From Sphingomonas citri (GTDB taxonomy: Bacteria; Pseudomonadota; Alphaproteobacteria; Sphingomonadales; Sphingomonadaceae): a DNA stretch of 60,919 bases. The position numbers and the translations under genes are program-made. The notes under the pieces were generated by a model. The model had not been told where the DNA came from, did no database searches, and worked only from the letters and a program-made list of their open reading frames with translations. Positions 1-9,703 of this stretch are shown here, one piece after another (the stretch's first letter is position 1; every line of letters starts with the position of its first letter). The stretch is from the NCBI RefSeq assembly GCF_019429485.1, contig NZ_JAHXZN010000014.1, forward strand, positions 1 through 60,919. Reading direction: 5' to 3'.

Positions 1-2
1 AC

Positions 3-518
3 GGGCCCGAGGACTATCACGCGCGGATCGACGATCCCGCGACCGGGATCACGCCCGAGACCTTGCTGTTCATGCGCGGCGCCGGGCCGGTCGGCTATCC
101 CGGCGCGGCCGAGGTGGTGAACATGCGGCCGCCGGCGTATCTGATCACCGAGGGCGTGCATGCCTTGCCGTGCATCGGCGACGGGCGCCAGTCGGGGACG
201 AGCGGATCGCCGTCGATCCTCAACGCCTCGCCCGAGGCGGCGGCGATGGGGGCGCTGGCCTTGCTGCGCACCGGCGACCGCGTGCGCGTCGACCTCAACC
301 GGGCGCGCGTCGACGTGCTGGTGGAGGAGGCCGAGCTGGCCGAGCGCCGCCGCGCTTTGGAGGCGGCGGGGGGCTATGCCTATCCCGCCTCGCAGACGCC
401 GTGGCAGGAGATCCAGCGCGCGGTGGTGGGCCAGATGAACACCGGCGCGATCCTCGAGGGCGCGGAGAAATACCAGCGCATCGCCCAGACCATGGGCCTG
501 CCGCGGGATAATCACTGA
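3..518 (+). CDS. Pentonate dehydratase, IlvD/Edd family (5'-truncated by window edge)
   Basis: C-terminal 171 residues of an Fe-S dihydroxyacid/sugar-acid dehydratase; the reading frame is open from the first bases, so the gene starts outside the window. The segment around IGDGRQSGTSGSPSILNASP is the C-terminal signature of this superfamily, and its form resembles the sugar-acid branch (xylonate or arabinonate dehydratase) more than IlvD itself. Such enzymes dehydrate pentonates to 2-keto-3-deoxypentonate in the cytoplasm. The convergent KGSA dehydrogenase, plus xylA and xylB nearby, fit an oxidative (Weimberg-like) pentose branch. The exact substrate (D-xylonate, L-arabinonate, or a hexonate) cannot be told from this fragment. 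Confidence 0.85.
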   Translation, partial: GPEDYHARIDDPATGITPETLLFMRGAGPVGYPGAAEVVNMRPPAYLITEGVHALPCIGDGRQSGTSGSPSILNASPEAAAMGALALLRTGDRVRVDLNRARVDVLVEEAELAERRRALEAAGGYAYPASQTPWQEIQRAVVGQMNTGAILEGAEKYQRIAQTMGLPRDNH

Positions 519-586
519 CGGGGGAGCGCGTGGCGGCGCTCGGCCGCCAGCGCCGTGCATTGCCGGGCGGCACCGCCACCCCTGCC

Positions 587-680
587 GTCATCCTGAGCTT
601 GTCTCAGGATCCACTGTCCCGCAGGCGCCGCGGCGGTTGGGTAGGCGGCACGGTGGATCCTGAGACGAGCTCAGGATGAC
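587..680. repeat. REP-like paired palindrome, family A copy 1
   Basis: Two inverted arms, GTCATCCTGAG...CAGGATCCAC and GTGGATCCTGAG...CAGGATGAC, each itself a small palindrome, flank a variable centre of about 35 bases. Copies lie at 24608-24701 and 51964-52056. It sits in the 575-base gap between two convergent genes (519-1093). That gap also holds a second repeat and a terminator; I see no gene in it. Confidence 0.85.
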
Positions 681-798
681 GCCAGAAGGTGAGGGCGCCG
701 TGCCGACTTACGGGATGGCACACTGACGGGATGGCGCACTGACGTGACGGGATGGCGCTCGGGGGCGAGCGCGCGGGGCAGGTGCACTCACCGCGCGA

Positions 799-952
799 CC
801 TCTCTGCGCCTCCGCGCCTCTGCGCGAACAAATTTCTCACGCGAAGCCGCGAGGACGCGAAGCAGTGAGACGCGGCACGATCACCGCCTGAGCAACGCCT
901 TCGCGTCCTCGCGTCTTCGCGTGAGATGATCTCGCGCGGAGGCGCGGAGAGG
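799..952. repeat. Long inverted repeat, family F
   Basis: Nested arms: an outer pair rich in CTCTGCGCCTCCGCGCCTC (about 799-828 with 930-952) and an inner pair CACGCGAAGCCGCGAGGACG (about 837-863 with 899-925). The whole element could fold into one long stem. It is the only copy of this family in the window. Small open frames through it are products of its base composition. Confidence 0.75.
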
Positions 953-1040
953 GCGCGCGTGGGGCGATCGGCGTGGTCGCCAGTGACGAGGTGAGAGCGC
1001 CTGCGGCGCGGGCCTTCTCCGCGCCGATACACCACCAACG

Positions 1041-1066
1041 AAAAGGGCGGCCTCGCAAGGCCGCCC
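1041..1066 (-). terminator. Rho-independent terminator after the KGSA dehydrogenase gene
   Basis: A perfect 9-bp stem GGGCGGCCT/AGGCCGCCC (1045-1053 with 1058-1066) with a 4-base loop is followed on the minus strand by TTTT (1044-1041). It lies 28 bases past the stop codon of the minus-strand aldehyde dehydrogenase gene, at the end of the pentose gene run. Confidence 0.8.
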
Positions 1067-1093
1067 TCCCGTCTTTCCACCCCGACGCGCGGC

Positions 1094-2674
1094 CTACCGC
1101 GGCGAGGCCTCGCGCTTGCCGTCGAGCCGCCGTGCCACGCCCCAGGGATTGGCGTCCGCCAGCGCCTCGGGCAGCAGCGACGCGGGCAGGTTCTGCAAGC
1201 TCACCGGGCGCAGGAAGCGGTAGATCGCCGCTGTCCCCACCGAGGTGGTGCGCCCGTCGCTCGTCGCCGGGAAGGGGCCGCCGTGCACCATCGCGTGGCT
1301 CACCTCGACCCCGGTCGGCCAGCCGTTGACCAGGATGCGACCGACGCGGTCGGCGAGCACCGGGATCAGCGTCTTGGCCTCGGCCTCGTCCTCGGCGTCA
1401 AGGTGAAGCGTCGCGGTGAGCTGGCCCTCGAGGCTGGCGATCACCTGGCGCACCTCGTCCATGTCGCGGCACGCCACCACGATCGAGGACGAGCCGAACA
1501 CCTCGTGCCCCAGCGCGCGGTCGGCGAGGAAGCTCGCCGCGTCGGCGCGGAACAGCGCGCCGACCGCCTGGTTGACGCCCTCGCCGACCTTGCCGCGCGC
1601 CACCGTCGTCACCGCGCTGTGCCGCGCCAGCGCCTCGACGCCCTGCTCGAAGCTGGCATGGATACCCGGCGACAGCATCGTCGCGGGCGCGCTCTCGGTC
1701 AGCGCACGGCCCGCCGCGGCGACGAAGGCGTCGAGCGCCTCGCCGGCGATCGCGAGCACCAGGCCGGGGTTGGTGCAGAACTGCCCCGCGCCCATCGTCA
1801 GCGACTGGACATAGGCCGGCGCCAGCGCTTCACCCCGCGTCTCGAGCGCGTGCGGCATGAGGACGACCGGGTTGATGCTCGACATCTCGGCATAGACCGG
1901 AATTGGCTCGGCGCGGTTGGCCGCGATCTTCACCAGCGCGAGCCCGCCGCCGCGGGAGCCGGTGAAGCCCACCGCCTTGATGCGGCGATCGGCGACCAGC
2001 GCCTCGCCGAGGCGGTTGGTCTCGCCCGGCAAATAGGAGAAGACGCCCGCGGGCAGCCCGGCCTTGTCGACCGCTGCGCGGATCGCGCGCGCGACCAGCT
2101 CCCCCGTGCCCGGGTGCGCCGGGTGGCCCTTGACCACGACCGGGCAGCCCGCGGCGAGCGCCGAGGCGGTGTCGCCACCTGCCACCGAGAAAGCGAGCGG
2201 GAAGTTGGAGGCGCCGAACACCGCCACCGGGCCGAGCGCGACGTTCATGCGGCGCAGGTCGGGGCGCGGCAGCGGCTGGCGATCGGGCAGCGCGGGATCG
2301 ATCGTGGCGTCGAGCCAGTCGCCTTGGCGCACCACCTGCGCGAACAGCTTGAGCTGGCCGACGGTGCGGCCGCGCTCGCCCTCGAGCCGCGCGCGCGGCA
2401 GCCCGCTCTCCTGCTGCGCGCGCTCGATCAGCTGGTCGCCGAGCGCGACGATCTCGTCGGCGATCGCCTCGAGGAAGGCGGCGCGATCCTCTGGCGTGGT
2501 CGCGGCATAGGCCGGGAAGGCGGCGGCGGCGAGCTCACACGCGTCGGCGACCGCATCGGGGCCGGCCGAGGAGAAGGTCGGGGTGAGAGGCGCGCCCTTG
2601 GCCGGGTCGACCGCGGTGAACCGCGCCTCGGCCTGGCGCAGCTCGGCACCGATCAGCATCGCTCCGTCGATCAT
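1094..2674 (-). CDS. Alpha-ketoglutaric semialdehyde dehydrogenase (aldehyde dehydrogenase, NADP+ type)
   Basis: A 526-residue aldehyde dehydrogenase. Catalytic Cys300 lies in GAGQFCTNPG, the general-base Glu is Glu263 (YAEMSS), and Asn157 lies in GASNFPLAF. Length and motifs fit the KGSADH subgroup, which oxidises 2,5-dioxopentanoate to 2-oxoglutarate, the last step of non-phosphorylating pentose or glucarate oxidation. The start at 2674 has an AGGA 9-10 bases upstream. It follows xylA on the same strand with a 258-base gap holding a repeat, and a terminator follows it. Pairing with the pentonate dehydratase supports a pentose role; other small aldehydes are possible substrates. Confidence 0.85.
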   Translation of the reverse strand: MIDGAMLIGAELRQAEARFTAVDPAKGAPLTPTFSSAGPDAVADACELAAAAFPAYAATTPEDRAAFLEAIADEIVALGDQLIERAQQESGLPRARLEGERGRTVGQLKLFAQVVRQGDWLDATIDPALPDRQPLPRPDLRRMNVALGPVAVFGASNFPLAFSVAGGDTASALAAGCPVVVKGHPAHPGTGELVARAIRAAVDKAGLPAGVFSYLPGETNRLGEALVADRRIKAVGFTGSRGGGLALVKIAANRAEPIPVYAEMSSINPVVLMPHALETRGEALAPAYVQSLTMGAGQFCTNPGLVLAIAGEALDAFVAAAGRALTESAPATMLSPGIHASFEQGVEALARHSAVTTVARGKVGEGVNQAVGALFRADAASFLADRALGHEVFGSSSIVVACRDMDEVRQVIASLEGQLTATLHLDAEDEAEAKTLIPVLADRVGRILVNGWPTGVEVSHAMVHGGPFPATSDGRTTSVGTAAIYRFLRPVSLQNLPASLLPEALADANPWGVARRLDGKREASPR

Positions 2675-2773
2675 GGGTATCCTCGGATATGGGGAATTAG
2701 TCGGACATATTTAGGCGCCGGGGGGAGGGGGCGCAACCCTGGGGTGGGTCGCCGGCACGCGCTTCACCTCCGC

Positions 2774-2865
2774 TGTTCCCCGGCGAACGCCGGGGCCCAG
2801 GTGGGGGACGCTTGTGGGTCCCACCGCGGCCTTCCCAATTGGACCCCGGCGTTCGCCGGGGAACA
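2774..2865. repeat. REP-like paired palindrome, family D copy 1
   Basis: Arms TGTTCCCCGGCGAACGCCGG and CCGGCGTTCGCCGGGGAACA are inverted copies around a centre of about 45 bases. The element lies between xylA and the KGSA dehydrogenase gene. A second copy is at 5789-5878, between xylB and the GH43 gene. Confidence 0.85.
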
Positions 2866-2932
2866 GGTAGGTTGTGGCGAACGTCCCGCCACCACGGTGA
2901 GGCGGCGTGACCCACGCCACCCCGCCGTTCTC

Positions 2933-4243
2933 TCAGATGAAGCGGTTGAGCAGATACTCGATCCGCTCCTGCTGGCCCGAGCGCGGCCGGGGGTCGACGT
3001 TCTCGCGCTCGGCGAGGTCGGCGATCCCGGCGAGGTCGAGGCTCGACACCTGCTGGCCGAACGCGCCGTCCCAGCCGGCGTAGCGGTCGCGCTTGATCGA
3101 GTCGAGCCGGCCGTCCTCGATCAGCTTCGCCGCGTTGAGCAGCCCGCGCGCCACCGTGTCGATGCCACCGACGTGACCGTAGAACAGGTCGGCCGCGTCG
3201 ACCGACTGGCGGCGCACCTTGGCGTCGAAGTTGAACCCGCCCGTGGTGAAGCCGCCGGCGCGCAGGATCTCGAGCATCGCCAGCGTCAGTTCCTCGACCG
3301 AGTTGGGGAATTGGTCGGTGTCCCAGCCATTCTGCGGGTCGCCGCGATTCGCGTCGATCGAGCCGAAGATGCCGAGCGCCGCGGCCGTGGCGATCTCATG
3401 CTCGAAGGTGTGGCCGGCGAGCGTGGCGTGGTTCGCCTCGATGTTGACCTTGACCTCGTTCTCGAGCCCGTAGCGCTTGAGGAAGCCATACACCGTGGCG
3501 GTGTCGAAGTCGTACTGGTGCTTGGTCGGCTCGTGCGGCTTCGGCTCGATCAGGATCGTGCCCTGGAAGCCGATCTTGTGCTTGTGCTCGACCACCAGGC
3601 TCAGGAAGCGGCCGAGATTGTCGAGCTCGCGCTTGAGATCGGTGTTGTGGAGCGACTCATAGCCCTCGCGACCGCCCCACAGCACGTAGTTCTGGCCGCC
3701 GAGCCGATGCGTCGCCTCGAGCGCGTCGCGCACCTGCACCGCGCCGAACGCGAACACCTCGGGATCGGGGTTGCTCGCGCCACCGGCGGCGAAGCGCGGG
3801 TGGCTGAACAGGTTGGCGGTGCCCCACAGCAGCTTGCGGCCCGACGCGGCCTGCAGCTTCTCGAGATGGTCGACCGCCTCGGCGAAGAAGCGGCGGTGCT
3901 CGGCGACGCCGTGCGCGTCCGCCATCACGTCGACGTCGTGGAAGCAGTAATAGGGCACGTCGAGCTTGCTGAAGAAGTCGAACGCCACCTGACGCTTCTG
4001 CGCCGCGGCGGCGCTGTCGTTGGCGCCGGCGTGCCACGGGCGGTTGAACGTGCCGCCGCCGAACACGTCCGAGCCCGGCCAGCAGAAGGTGTGCCAGAAG
4101 CAGGCGGCGAAGCGGAGGTGGTCCTCCATGCGCTTGCCGAGCACGACCCGGTCCTTGTCGTAGAAGCGGTAAGCGAGCTCGTTGTCGCTGTCGGGCCCCT
4201 CATACTTGATCTGGGGGATGTCGGCGAAGAAGTCGGTGGCCAT
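2933..4243 (-). CDS. xylA: Xylose isomerase
   Basis: A 436-residue TIM-barrel enzyme that interconverts D-xylose and D-xylulose with two divalent metals. Catalytic His102 (FHDVD) and metal ligands Glu233 (LIEPKP), Glu269 and His272 (NIEANH), Asp297 (GSIDANRGD) and the following WDTDQFP acidic residues are all present. The length, with an N-terminal extension, fits class II xylose isomerases. AGGAG sits 7 bases before the start. It lies 36 bases downstream of xylB on the same strand, so the two are probably cotranscribed. Identity is secure. Confidence 0.97.
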   Translation of the reverse strand: MATDFFADIPQIKYEGPDSDNELAYRFYDKDRVVLGKRMEDHLRFAACFWHTFCWPGSDVFGGGTFNRPWHAGANDSAAAAQKRQVAFDFFSKLDVPYYCFHDVDVMADAHGVAEHRRFFAEAVDHLEKLQAASGRKLLWGTANLFSHPRFAAGGASNPDPEVFAFGAVQVRDALEATHRLGGQNYVLWGGREGYESLHNTDLKRELDNLGRFLSLVVEHKHKIGFQGTILIEPKPHEPTKHQYDFDTATVYGFLKRYGLENEVKVNIEANHATLAGHTFEHEIATAAALGIFGSIDANRGDPQNGWDTDQFPNSVEELTLAMLEILRAGGFTTGGFNFDAKVRRQSVDAADLFYGHVGGIDTVARGLLNAAKLIEDGRLDSIKRDRYAGWDGAFGQQVSSLDLAGIADLAERENVDPRPRSGQQERIEYLLNRFI

Positions 4244-4279
4244 GCAGGCGCTCCTTGGCGTGGTGGTTCGTGGGTAAGA

Positions 4280-5728
<1,449 letters not shown>

Positions 5729-5788
5729 GTTTTGCTTTCTACCAGGTCGGAGCGCTGAAGAGGGAAGGCTTAAGCCGTTCTACCCACC

Positions 5789-5878
5789 GCCCCGGCGAAC
5801 GCCGGGGGCCGGGTACGGACCCGGCGCGAGATGCGGAGTCGTCTCCCAACTGCACCCCGACGTTCGCCGGGGTGGTGC
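5789..5878. repeat. REP-like paired palindrome, family D copy 2
   Basis: Inverted arms CCCCGGCGAACGCCGGGG and CCCCGACGTTCGCCGGGG lie between the GH43 gene and xylB. The outer arms match copy 1 at 2774-2865; the centres differ. Confidence 0.8.
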
Positions 5879-5915
5879 TCCGCGGGGAGCACCGAGCCGT
5901 CCGCCGCCCCGCGCC

Positions 5916-7076
5916 TCACTTCACGAACGGGTCGATCGTCGGGATCGTGCCGTCCGGGTTGAACTTGAGCTCGGTCATCTTGACGTTGCGGAGGTGGTTC
6001 TTTCCCGACAGCTGCGTGTCCGCGTAGAACAGCCACCACTTGCCCTTCCACTCGACGATCGAGTGGTGCGTGGTCCAGCCCTGCACCGGCTTGAGGATAT
6101 GGCCCTTGTAGGTGAACGGGCCGTAGGGCGTCTTGCCGATCGCGTAGTTGAGGAAGTGCGTGTCGCCGGTCGAGTAGGTGTAATAATATTGCCCGCCGCG
6201 CTTGAAGACCCAGGACGCCTCGAAGAAGCGCTTCTCATGGTCGCCGCCGAGCACGGGCTTGCCCTTCTCGTCGAGGATCACGGCGTCGCGCGGGGTCTCG
6301 GCGAAGCTCTTCATGTCAGCGTTGAGCTTGGCGACCTTGCCCGAGAGCGCGGGCTGGTCGTCCTGCTTGAGGTCGGTGTCGCTGCCGTTGGGATCGTACT
6401 TGCCGTCCTTCCAGCGCTGGAGCTGGCCGCCCCAGATGCCGCCGAAGTACATGTACGAGGTGCCGTCGGCGTCGGTGAACACCGCCGGGTCCATCGAGTA
6501 GCTGCCCTTGATCGCCTCGGGCTCGGCCTTGAACGGCCCCATCGGGTTGTTCGAGGTGGCGACGCCGATGCGGAACGCCCCCAGCCCGTTGCGGTCCTTG
6601 GTGCGATCGCGGGCGGGGAAGTAGAGGTAATACGTACCGTTCTTGTAGGCCGCGTCGGGCGCCCACATCTGCTGCGACGCCCAGGGCACGTCCTTCACGT
6701 CGAGCGCGACCGGGCCGACCGTGACCTTGCCGCCGGGCTCGTCGAGCCGCAGCACGCGATAGTCGCGCATCGCGTACTGGTTGCCGAGATCGTCGTCCTT
6801 GGTCTCGGTCGGAATGTCGTGGCTGGGATAGACGTAGAGCTTGCCGTCACCCCAAACGTGCGCCGAGGGGTCGGCGGTGTAGATGTCGCGCACCAGTGGC
6901 TGCGAGATGTACGATCGGCCGTCCGGCGCACGCTCCTGGTTCCAGCCGGAGGCGTCAGCGGTCGCGTTGTTGCCCGCGGCGGCCGACGTGCTCTCCTGCG
7001 AGGAGCAGGCGATCAGCGGCAGCGGCGCAAGCGCGGCGAGCAGCAGCCGGCGGGCAGTGGATCGGGATCGGCGCAT
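5916..7076 (-). CDS. Glycoside hydrolase family 43 lipoprotein (probable beta-xylosidase or arabinofuranosidase)
   Basis: A 386-residue exported protein with a lipoprotein signal (lipobox L-I-A-C, Cys24), then a Ser/Ala-rich linker and a five-bladed GH43 domain. The expected carboxylates are visible: Asp69 (TADPSAH) as base, Asp196 (SMDPAVF) as modulator and Glu286 (FFEASWVF) as acid. It probably removes xylose or arabinose from xylan oligomers at the cell envelope and feeds the adjacent xylAB genes. GAGGA precedes the start. A xyl-box-like palindrome lies 53 bases upstream. The exact linkage specificity cannot be read from the sequence. Confidence 0.88.
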   Translation of the reverse strand: MRRSRSTARRLLLAALAPLPLIACSSQESTSAAAGNNATADASGWNQERAPDGRSYISQPLVRDIYTADPSAHVWGDGKLYVYPSHDIPTETKDDDLGNQYAMRDYRVLRLDEPGGKVTVGPVALDVKDVPWASQQMWAPDAAYKNGTYYLYFPARDRTKDRNGLGAFRIGVATSNNPMGPFKAEPEAIKGSYSMDPAVFTDADGTSYMYFGGIWGGQLQRWKDGKYDPNGSDTDLKQDDQPALSGKVAKLNADMKSFAETPRDAVILDEKGKPVLGGDHEKRFFEASWVFKRGGQYYYTYSTGDTHFLNYAIGKTPYGPFTYKGHILKPVQGWTTHHSIVEWKGKWWLFYADTQLSGKNHLRNVKMTELKFNPDGTIPTIDPFVK

Positions 7077-7128
7077 TCGGGCGTACTCCTCTCGGTTCGC
7101 AGCGGATCTTCGCCCGCGTCCAGGATAG

Positions 7129-7142
7129 AGTTAGCGCTACCA
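7129..7142 (-). promoter_or_regulatory. Putative XylR-type operator (xyl-box-like palindrome)
   Basis: Read on the minus strand the site is TGGTAGCGCTAACT, a LacI-family type palindrome with a central GC. As I recall it, the xyl-box of Xanthomonas xylan loci is TGGTAGCGCTAACA, so 13 of 14 bases agree. It lies 53 bases before the GH43 start codon, inside the 112-base gap after the MFS gene, where a promoter for GH43-xylB-xylA would sit. No xylR gene is in the window. Confidence 0.6.
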
Positions 7143-7188
7143 TGCGACATACGCAACAGCTTTGATCGTGCGATCGGGCGAGCTTAGG

Positions 7189-8436
7189 TCAAGCGCCGGA
7201 TGGCAAGCGTGCGGTTGGCAGCACCGTGCCGAGAAGCAGGACGATCCAGCCCAGCGCGAGCAGGTACGACATGCCGGCGAACAGCAGCAGCGGGAGATAG
7301 CCGAGCCCTGCCGCCAGCACCACGCCCGCCACCTTGGAGATCACCACGCCCCCGACGTTGCCGCTGAACGAGCCGAAGGCAGTGACTCGCCCGACTTTCT
7401 GCTGCGGCACGATGTCGGCGATCAGCGCGAAGAGGTTGGTGGAGAAGGCCTGGTGCCCCGCCAGCGCGAGGGCCATCAGCGCCACCGCGGCGGGGTAGCT
7501 CGCCGTCGCTAGCGCGAGCGGGACGGGGAGCACGCAGAGTGCCGCCGCCAGCATCGCGCCGCGTCGCACCGTCCAGGCGCGATACCCGAGGGCGAGCAGC
7601 CGAGTCGCGAGGCCTCCGCCGAGCAGCGAGCCGAGCGCGGCGCCGCCATAGGCCAGCGCCAGCGGCACGCCGAGCTCGACTCCGCTGAGGCCGAAGCGGC
7701 GGTGGAAGAAGTCGGGCAACCAGAACAGCAGCAGCCACCAGGTCGCATCGGACAGCAGCTTGGCGCCCGCGACCGCCCAGGTGCGTCGCTCGCGCAGGAT
7801 AGGGCCATAATCGGCCGGCGCTGTCGGTTCCAGCGCCATGGCGGGCGAGTCGAGCCGCAGCCCACGCGTGGCGACGAGCCAAGCCAGCGCCCAGCCGAGC
7901 CCGATCACCCCGGCCGCGGCGAAGGTGCCGCGCCAACCGAGCAGCAGCGCCGCGGCCGGGATGGCGAGCGGCGCCAGGATCGCGCCCAGGCTGCTCGCCG
8001 CGTTGCTGACGCCGAAGCCGGCCGAGCGCCACGTCGGCGGCAGCACCGCCGCGACGGTCTTGGTCGCGGTGGGCGTGCCCATCGCCTCCGTCGCGCCGAG
8101 CGTGACGCGGACCAGCACGAACTCGATCGTGGTGCGCGCCCAGCCGTGCAGCAGCGCGGCGACGCTCCACGCCGCGACGCCGACCGGGTTGGCCCATTTC
8201 ACCCCGAGCTTGTCCGCGATCCAGCCGGTGACGAGGAAGCCGCCCGCCGCGCCGGCCTGGAACCAGGCGGCGAGCGTGCCGTAGTCGTCGTCGCTCCAGC
8301 TGAGGTCCGCGGCGATCTGCGGCTTGAGCACCGCGATGATCTGGCGATCGACGAGGTTGAGCACGCCCGCGGTGATCACGAGCGCGAAGAGGAGGGAGCG
8401 GCGGGCGGAGCCGAGGTCGGCGAGGCTGCGGCTCAT
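7189..8436 (-). CDS. MFS transporter, ExuT-like anion:cation symporter family
   Basis: A 415-residue inner-membrane transporter with about 12 hydrophobic segments. The first helix and loop (LNLVDRQIIAVLKPQIAADL, then WIADKLGVKW) have the form of hexuronate transporters (ExuT) and related sugar-acid symporters. An in-frame ATG 78 bases further upstream would add a tail translated from a repeat element, so I start at 8436. It lies between the flavin monooxygenase and GH43 genes on the same strand. Substrate unknown: a hexuronate, a pentonate or a sulfonated sugar acid would each fit its neighbours. Confidence 0.8.
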   Translation of the reverse strand: MSRSLADLGSARRSLLFALVITAGVLNLVDRQIIAVLKPQIAADLSWSDDDYGTLAAWFQAGAAGGFLVTGWIADKLGVKWANPVGVAAWSVAALLHGWARTTIEFVLVRVTLGATEAMGTPTATKTVAAVLPPTWRSAGFGVSNAASSLGAILAPLAIPAAALLLGWRGTFAAAGVIGLGWALAWLVATRGLRLDSPAMALEPTAPADYGPILRERRTWAVAGAKLLSDATWWLLLFWLPDFFHRRFGLSGVELGVPLALAYGGAALGSLLGGGLATRLLALGYRAWTVRRGAMLAAALCVLPVPLALATASYPAAVALMALALAGHQAFSTNLFALIADIVPQQKVGRVTAFGSFSGNVGGVVISKVAGVVLAAGLGYLPLLLFAGMSYLLALGWIVLLLGTVLPTARLPSGA

Positions 8437-8469
8437 GCGGCAGAGATGTGCGTGAGCCGCACCTTCTTC

Positions 8470-8567
8470 GTCATCTCGGCCTCGAGCCAAAGTCCATGGT
8501 GCCGCGCACGCCACGAGAGATGTGCGCGGGGTGCGATGGATGCCAGGTCACGCCCGGCATGATGGGG
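8470..8567. repeat. REP-like paired palindrome, family B copy (diverged)
   Basis: Left part begins TCATCTCGGCCTCGAGCC; right part ends AGGTCACGCCCGGCATGATG. The central segment repeats the ATGGTGCCGCGCA and TGTGCGCG pieces seen in the copy at 19051-19141. It fills the 202-base gap between the MFS and monooxygenase genes. Confidence 0.7.
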
Positions 8568-8638
8568 AAAAGGGTGCGAGTCAGACGATCGGGAACGCTC
8601 CGCCAAGGTCATCTCGCGGCCGCCTCGCCATAACACCT

Positions 8639-9703
8639 TCACCGCGCCAGCGGCGCGTGGTCGAGCCGCGGCAGCACGTGCCGCGCGAACAAATCGGCCT
8701 GGGCGGCGTGCGGGTAGCCCGAGAGGATGAAGGCGTCGATCCCCTCGGCGCGATACGCCTCGAGCTTGGCGAGCACCTGGTCGGGGTCGCCGACGATCGC
8801 GGCGCCGCAGCCCGAGCGTGCGCGCCCGATCCCGGTCCACAGGTTGGCCTCGGCGTAACCGTCGTCGCTGCCCTCGCGCAGCTCGGCCTGGCGGCGCACG
8901 CCGGCCGACTGCGAGTCGAGCGAGCGCGCGCGGATCGCGGCGCCGGTGGCATCGTCGAGCCGCGACAGCAGCCGGTCCGCGGCGTCGCGCGCCTCGGCCT
9001 CGCTCTCGCGCACCACGACATGGACGCGATAGCCGAAGCGCAGCGTCCGCCCCTTCGCCGCCGCGCGCGCGCGCAGGTCGGCGACGATAGCGCGCACGCC
9101 CTCGATCGTGTCGGGCCACATCAGATAGACGTCCGCCTGCGCCGCGGCGGCATCGCGCGCCGCCTCCGACAGCCCGCCGAAATAAAGCAGGGGGCAGCGC
9201 CCCAGCGTGGTGGTGATGCCGGGGGGGGCGAGCTTCAGCTGCCAGAACTCGCCCTGGTGATCGAGCGACTTGCCGTCGAGCAGCGTGCGCAGGATCTGCA
9301 TCGCCTCGACGGTGCGGCGGTAGCGCGGCGCGCTCTCCAGCGTCTCGCCAGGCAGGTCGCTCGAGATGATGTTGACGGTGAGCCGGCCCCCGAGCATCCG
9401 GTCGATCGTCGCGATCTGGCGCGCGAGCTGCGGCGGCCAGCTCTCGCCGATGCGCACTGCCATCAGCAGCCACAAGCGGCGCAGCAGCGGCGCGATGCCG
9501 GCCGCGAAGGCGGTGGTGTCGATCCCGAGCGTGTAGCCGGAGGGCAGCAGGATATTGTCGAACCCGCCGCTCTCCGCCTGGAGCGCGATGTCGCGGCAAT
9601 GCTCCCACGACGAGCGCAGCCGCTCGTCCGGAACGCCCAGGAACTCATAGTCGTCGTCGCACAGCGCAGAGAACCAGCTCACCTCGCAGGGAGCGCGAGT
9701 CAT
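8639..9703 (-). CDS. LLM-class FMNH2-dependent monooxygenase, SsuD-like (alkanesulfonate/sulfosugar type)
   Basis: A 354-residue bacterial-luciferase-fold protein. With the start at 9703 the numbering runs close to E. coli SsuD: Trp196, Arg226 and His228 (YRVHVV) coincide, and Arg296, Tyr330 and His332 (SGYPH) are within one residue of the SsuD active site as I recall it. SsuD Cys54 is not kept (PSGY here). Such enzymes use reduced FMN and oxygen to split a C-S bond, releasing sulfite and an aldehyde. The start overlaps the aldo-keto reductase stop by ATGA, so the two are translationally coupled and the reductase could handle the aldehyde product. No flavin reductase gene is visible nearby. 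Confidence 0.82.
   Translation of the reverse strand: MTRAPCEVSWFSALCDDDYEFLGVPDERLRSSWEHCRDIALQAESGGFDNILLPSGYTLGIDTTAFAAGIAPLLRRLWLLMAVRIGESWPPQLARQIATIDRMLGGRLTVNIISSDLPGETLESAPRYRRTVEAMQILRTLLDGKSLDHQGEFWQLKLAPPGITTTLGRCPLLYFGGLSEAARDAAAAQADVYLMWPDTIEGVRAIVADLRARAAAKGRTLRFGYRVHVVVRESEAEARDAADRLLSRLDDATGAAIRARSLDSQSAGVRRQAELREGSDDGYAEANLWTGIGRARSGCGAAIVGDPDQVLAKLEAYRAEGIDAFILSGYPHAAQADLFARHVLPRLDHAPLAR

Noticed and set aside
8437..8514. N-terminal extension of the ExuT-like transporter by 26 residues
   Set aside because: The extra codons run into a REP element and do not resemble a transporter N-terminus.
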